A stretch of 15,722 nt of DNA from Omnitrophica WOR_2 bacterium RIFCSPHIGHO2_01_FULL_52_10 (GTDB taxonomy: Bacteria > Omnitrophota > Gorgyraeia > Zapsychrales > Zapsychraceae): NCBI GenBank assembly GCA_001805565.1, contig MHGM01000008.1, positions 1-15,722 of the forward strand, given 5' to 3'. The notes under the pieces are model-generated. The model searched no databases. It saw only the letters and a program-made list of their open reading frames with translations, and was not told the DNA's origin. The position numbers and the translations under genes are program-made. This document shows positions 12,464 through 15,722 of this stretch, piece by piece. Within the stretch, counting starts at the first letter, position 1, and each line of letters begins with the position of its first letter.

Positions 12464-13785
12464 ACTCCTATGATTCAGAGCTCGTGCGTTCGATTTTGGT
12501 GAAGGCGAAATATGCGTTGGTGCCCAGCGAGGATGAGGCGGATGTGGTGTTGCTCAACACTTGCGCCATCCGGGAGCACGCGCATCAGAAGGTTTATAAT
12601 CGGGTGCATGAAATACATCAGAAAAGGCGCAGTGGTCACAAGGACACAACGTCACAAGGTCACAAGCCGCTCATCGGCATTCTCGGTTGCATGGCGACGA
12701 ATCTGCGCACGGAGTTGCTGGGGAACCGTCGGCTCGATATTGATTTTATCGCCGGGCCGGATTCTTATAAGCGGCTGCCCGCGTTAATCCGGGAGTGCCT
12801 GGGGGACGAGGGACGAGGGACGAGGGACGAGAGACGAAAAATCTTTGATGTTACCTTGAGTGAATTCGAGACGTATTCGGACGTTTATCCGCGGCGCGAG
12901 CGCGGGGTCAATGCCTGGCTCGCGGTCATGCGTGGGTGCAATAATTTCTGCACGTTCTGTGTCGTGCCCTATACGCGCGGCCGGGAGCGCAGCCGGTCGG
13001 TGGAAAATGTCGTGGAGGAGACGCGCCAGCTGGCAGCAGACGGTTTTAAGCAGGTCACGCTTCTCGGTCAGAATGTCAACAGTTACCACTGCGAAGATCG
13101 TGATTTTGCTGACCTTCTGGAAGCAGTCAGCGGCGTGGAGGGCATCGAGCGCGTCCGCTTTACCTCGCCACACCCCAAAGATTTTCCGGACAAGCTGCTG
13201 GAGGTCGTGGCCCGTAACCCCAAAGTCTGCAAACATATTCATCTGCCGTTGCAATCCGGCAGTAACCGTATCCTGGGATTGATGGATCGCACTTATACCC
13301 GGGAAGAATTTACGGCCTTGGCCGACAAAATCCGCCGCCTGATCCCCGGGGTGGCGTTGTCCACGGATGTGATCGTCGGGTTCTGCACGGAAACCGACGC
13401 CGAATTCGAAGAGACCCTCGCGGTTTTGCGGGCGGTGAATTTTGATTCGGCCTTTACCTTCAAATATTCCGAGCGCAAAGGCACCATCGCCGGCCGCAAA
13501 TTCAAGGACGACGTGCCGGAAGCCATCAAAACTGAACGAATAGTCCGCTTAAACGAGCTTCAAAAAGAAATTTCGCTTAAGAAAAACCGCGCGCATATCG
13601 GCAAAACGCACGAGATCCTTCTGGAGAACAAGGGCAGCAAGCATTCGCCGGAGGTCCTTTACGGCCGCGCCGACGGCAACCACCTAGTCACCCTCGATGG
13701 GGGCGGCTGGGCCCTGGGCGAGTCCGTCAAAGTCCGCGTCATTGACGCCTCCCCCAATGTCTTAAAAGGGGTTGCAATTTCGTAG
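12385..13785 (+). CDS. miaB: tRNA-2-methylthio-N6-isopentenyladenosine synthase (MiaB)
   Basis: MiaB is a radical-SAM methylthiotransferase that modifies A37 of tRNAs reading UNN codons. Counted from ATG 12376, the auxiliary cluster Cys are 27 (YGCQMN), 63 (NTC) and 105 (GCMA). The radical-SAM triad is Cys188/192/195 (GCNNFCTFC), and a TRAM-like domain ends the chain. Two ATGs compete. GAAGGAG (12368-12374) is one base before 12376, too close, but ten bases before 12385, so I chose 12385. That site lies in the recombinase remnant. Two repeat tracts are carried in frame: SGHKDTTSQGHK (about 86-97) and DEGRGTRDERR (about 144-154). Both fall in probable surface loops, so function is likely kept. 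Confidence 0.95.
   Translation: MANQDKPTGSSTSGKRLYIETYGCQMNSYDSELVRSILVKAKYALVPSEDEADVVLLNTCAIREHAHQKVYNRVHEIHQKRRSGHKDTTSQGHKPLIGILGCMATNLRTELLGNRRLDIDFIAGPDSYKRLPALIRECLGDEGRGTRDERRKIFDVTLSEFETYSDVYPRRERGVNAWLAVMRGCNNFCTFCVVPYTRGRERSRSVENVVEETRQLAADGFKQVTLLGQNVNSYHCEDRDFADLLEAVSGVEGIERVRFTSPHPKDFPDKLLEVVARNPKVCKHIHLPLQSGSNRILGLMDRTYTREEFTALADKIRRLIPGVALSTDVIVGFCTETDAEFEETLAVLRAVNFDSAFTFKYSERKGTIAGRKFKDDVPEAIKTERIVRLNELQKEISLKKNRAHIGKTHEILLENKGSKHSPEVLYGRADGNHLVTLDGGGWALGESVKVRVIDASPNVLKGVAIS
12635..12666 (+). repeat. Octamer tandem repeat inside miaB
   Basis: Four units of about GTCACAAG, the second diverged to GACACAAC, run head to tail. They encode part of the Gly-His-Lys-Asp-Thr stretch before the GILGCMA motif of MiaB. 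Confidence 0.7.
12805..12839 (+). repeat. Heptamer tandem repeat inside miaB
   Basis: Five units of GACGAGG (the last two diverged to GACGAGA and GACGAAA) lie head to tail, 35 bases in all. They encode a charged Asp/Glu/Arg loop between two MiaB domains. The overall frame is open on both sides. Confidence 0.75.
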
Positions 13786-13800
13786 AAAATGTTGTATATA

Positions 13801-13866
13801 TTTGTATCTCGTATCTTGTATCTCGTATTTCGTGCTTTTGCGAGATACAAGATACGGGATACGAAA
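13801..13866. repeat. Heptamer-based long hairpin between miaB and nadA
   Basis: The left arm (13801-13825) is built of units like GTATCTC and GTATCTT. The right arm (13841-13866) is its reverse complement: 22 consecutive pairs (one G-T), then a single bulge and three more pairs. The loop is 15 bases. The hairpin ends three bases before the nadA ATG. Confidence 0.85.
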
Positions 13867-13869
13867 GCC

Positions 13870-14904
13870 ATGCTTACTAAACAGCGCCACATAACTCCCG
13901 AGCAGCTCCACGAATCCCTGAAGAATATCAAGGTCGGCGGCACGGTCTGCCATTATTCCCTCAAGAAATGCGCGGAACTGGTCCCGGTCATCAACGAAAT
14001 CAATGAATTAAAAGAGGAACTGAACGCCGTCATCCTGGTCCATTCCTACGTCAGTCCCGAGATCGTCTACGGTGTCGGGGATTACGTGGGCGATTCCTAC
14101 GCCTTGAGCAAAAACGCGATGGAAACGAAAGCGGATGTGATTGTCTTCGCCGCGGTGCGGTTTATGGGGGAGACGGCCAAGATCATGAACCCCGGAAAGG
14201 ATGTCCTCATCCCCATGGCCCTGGACGGCTGCACGCTGGCGGATTCGATCAACGCCGCGGAAGTCCGGCGCCTGCGCCGGCAGTTCCCCGGCTACACCTT
14301 CGTCTGCTACATCAACACGACCGCCGAGGTCAAGGCGGAATGCGACGTGTGCGTCACGTCCTCGAACGTCTACAAGATCGTCGAGCGCATCCCCAGCGAC
14401 AAGATCTACTTTTTGCCTGACAAGCTGATGGGCCAGAACCTCGTCAATGAAATGTATGCCCGCGGCGTGCATAAAACGATCAGCTACTACACCGGCGCCT
14501 GCTACGTGCATGAGGAATACGGCCAGGACCAGATCTTCCGCGTCCGGACCGAATATCCCAACGTGAAGGTCGTCAGCCACCCGGAATGCAGCCCCGCGGT
14601 CGTCGCCCATTCGGACTTTGTCGGTTCCACCGCCGAGATGCTGGGATACATGCGCGAGACCGAATCCAAGGAATTTTTGATGCTCACCGAATGCGGGCTT
14701 TCTTCGCGTCTGCAGAAAGAGTTCTCCGAGAAAAAACTGGTGGGCACCTGCACCCTGTGCCGCTACATGAAGTCCAATACCCTCGCAGATATCCTGCGGG
14801 CGATGAAAAACCCCGCGCCCCGCGACCGCGTGGTCCTCGATGAAACCGTGCGCCGGCGCGCCGCGCGCACGATCGAGGCGATGTTCGCGTACACTCGGCA
14901 GTAA
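13870..14904 (+). CDS. nadA: Quinolinate synthase (NadA)
   Basis: NadA condenses iminoaspartate with dihydroxyacetone phosphate to quinolinate in NAD synthesis, using a 4Fe-4S cluster. The 344-residue product keeps the three cluster cysteines: Cys121 (DGCTLADS), Cys240 (HPECSP) and Cys294 or 297 (GTCTLC). His58 in VHSYVSPE and GDSYALS near 75-80 are further active-site features. Start at ATG 13870 fits the family. A longer frame back to 13789 only translates the upstream hairpin repeat. No ribosome site is visible before 13870, because the hairpin occupies that space. It may rely on readthrough from miaB or be weakly translated. Confidence 0.93.
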   Translation: MLTKQRHITPEQLHESLKNIKVGGTVCHYSLKKCAELVPVINEINELKEELNAVILVHSYVSPEIVYGVGDYVGDSYALSKNAMETKADVIVFAAVRFMGETAKIMNPGKDVLIPMALDGCTLADSINAAEVRRLRRQFPGYTFVCYINTTAEVKAECDVCVTSSNVYKIVERIPSDKIYFLPDKLMGQNLVNEMYARGVHKTISYYTGACYVHEEYGQDQIFRVRTEYPNVKVVSHPECSPAVVAHSDFVGSTAEMLGYMRETESKEFLMLTECGLSSRLQKEFSEKKLVGTCTLCRYMKSNTLADILRAMKNPAPRDRVVLDETVRRRAARTIEAMFAYTRQ

Positions 14905-14913
14905 TTAAGCAAA

Positions 14914-14990
14914 TCGTATCTCGCATCTCGTATTTCGTATCTCGCGTTTCGTGCCGTCGCGAGATACGCTTCACGAGATACTAGATACGA
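14914..14990. repeat. Second heptamer-based long hairpin, after nadA
   Basis: Arms of 33 bases (14914-14946 and 14958-14990) pair at about 27 positions, with an 11-base loop. Units such as CGTATCT and CGCATCT match the hairpin before nadA. It fills most of the nadA-metX gap and ends just before the metX promoter. Confidence 0.85.
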
Positions 14991-14998
14991 ATGTGAAA

Positions 14999-15027
14999 TT
15001 GACACGCCCAAAGCCCTGTGTTAATAT
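14999..15027 (+). promoter_or_regulatory. Promoter of metX (near-leaderless)
   Basis: A perfect TTGACA (14999-15004) and TAATAT (15022-15027) are 17 bases apart. The -10 ends nine bases before ATG 15037, so the transcript leader should be only a few bases long. No ribosome site is present. Confidence 0.75.
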
Positions 15028-15036
15028 TCTCCCCAT

Positions 15037-15722
15037 ATGCACATCGTTGAAACCCAATATCATACGTGTTGCGCGCCGCCGCATGAGCTCAAGCTTAAAA
15101 GCGGTGTGAGCCTCGGACCGGTCACCCTCGCCTACGAAACCTACGGCACGCTCAATAAAGATAAGTCCAACGCCATTATGGTGTTCCATTCTCTGACTGG
15201 CGACGCGCACGCGGCGTTTTTCCATAAGGGCGAGGAGAAGCCTGGATGGTGGGACACGATGATCGGGCCCGGCAAGGGCTTTGACACGGACAAATATTTC
15301 GTCATTTGCTCGAACGTGATCGGCGGATGCAAAGGAAGTACCGGTCCGGCGTCGATCAACCCCAAGACCGGAAAACCGTTCGGCTTAAGTTTCCCTTTTG
15401 TCACCATCGACGATATGGTCGCCGCGCAGAAACATCTTATCGACCATCTGGGCATTAAAAAATTGTTGTGCGTCTCCGGCGGTTCGATGGGCGGACTGCA
15501 GGCGCTGATCTGGGCGACGCAATATCCCGGCTACGTTGAGTCGGTCATCGCCATTGCCACCAATACCCGTCACACCGCCCAGCAGATCGCCTTGCACGAA
15601 GTCGCGCGCCAGGCCATCATGGGCGATCCGGACTGGCAGGGGGGCGACTATTACGGCAAATCGATCCCCGCGCGCGGGCTCGCCTTGGCGCGGATGATCG
15701 GGCACATCACCTACATGAGCGA
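15037..15722 (+). CDS. metX: Homoserine O-acetyltransferase (MetX), 3' end outside window
   Basis: MetX acylates homoserine for methionine synthesis. About 228 residues are visible. The alpha/beta-hydrolase fold shows [12 protein letters not shown] (about 29-40), HSLTGDAHA near 50-58, [15 protein letters not shown] near 90-103, and the nucleophile elbow SGGSMGG with Ser150. Family-typical features continue to the window edge (MIGHITYMS). The catalytic Asp and His lie beyond the window. Start ATG 15037 follows the promoter so closely that the mRNA is probably leaderless. It could act on acetyl- or succinyl-CoA, since family members vary. Confidence 0.93.
   Translation, partial: MHIVETQYHTCCAPPHELKLKSGVSLGPVTLAYETYGTLNKDKSNAIMVFHSLTGDAHAAFFHKGEEKPGWWDTMIGPGKGFDTDKYFVICSNVIGGCKGSTGPASINPKTGKPFGLSFPFVTIDDMVAAQKHLIDHLGIKKLLCVSGGSMGGLQALIWATQYPGYVESVIAIATNTRHTAQQIALHEVARQAIMGDPDWQGGDYYGKSIPARGLALARMIGHITYMS

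Noticed and set aside
13789..13869. N-terminal extension of NadA
   Set aside because: It is only a translation of the upstream hairpin repeat; the conserved NadA sequence begins after ATG 13870.
13801..14990. CRISPR array
   Set aside because: Repeats are 7-base units in inverted pairs without unique spacers of regular length, and no cas genes are present.

Overview
The window looks like bacterial chromosome from a Gram-negative-type organism. It has a quinol-linked nitrate/bc respiratory cluster, clear Shine-Dalgarno sites and sigma70-like promoters. A 59-residue CxxC-x17-CxxC zinc-ribbon protein and heptamer repeats suggest an uncultured candidate phylum such as Omnitrophota. That placement is recollection, not something I could test. 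All genes are on the plus strand except one small zinc-ribbon gene and a possible leader ORF before it.

Region 1 (1-6907) is a nitrate/nitric-oxide respiration block. It opens inside a frame carrying the last transmembrane helix of a NarI-type nitrate reductase gamma subunit, continuous with a Tat-type Rieske protein. Next come a b6/subunit-IV-like cytochrome b, a membrane-anchored monohaem c protein, a TDT/SLAC1-family anion transporter, a possible 45-residue membrane protein and a MOSC-domain protein. A promoter then precedes an Asp/Glu racemase-like protein, a hemerythrin, a small ferredoxin and NnrS. The first half would pass quinol electrons to nitrate reductase and a bc-type complex. 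The second half looks like handling of the reactive nitrogen that results.

Region 2 (6908-9700) is patchy accessory sequence. It holds a GC-rich, probably decayed stretch, a GIY-YIG-like small protein, a cold-shock protein whose leader has a terminator overlapping a competing hairpin, several inverted repeats, the minus-strand zinc-ribbon gene, and a cation diffusion facilitator.

Region 3 (9700-12375) is AT-richer and looks like a mobile-island remnant. It contains a truncated antitoxin-like ORF, an AbiEii/AbiEi toxin-antitoxin pair in toxin-first order with an apparently leaderless start, and the C-terminal remnant of a large serine recombinase that ends at the start of miaB.

Region 4 (12376-15722) is GC-richer housekeeping sequence: miaB, nadA and the start of metX. 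miaB contains an in-frame heptamer tract and an octamer tract. Two long hairpins built from related heptamers flank nadA. metX has a textbook promoter placed so close to its ATG that its transcript should be nearly leaderless.
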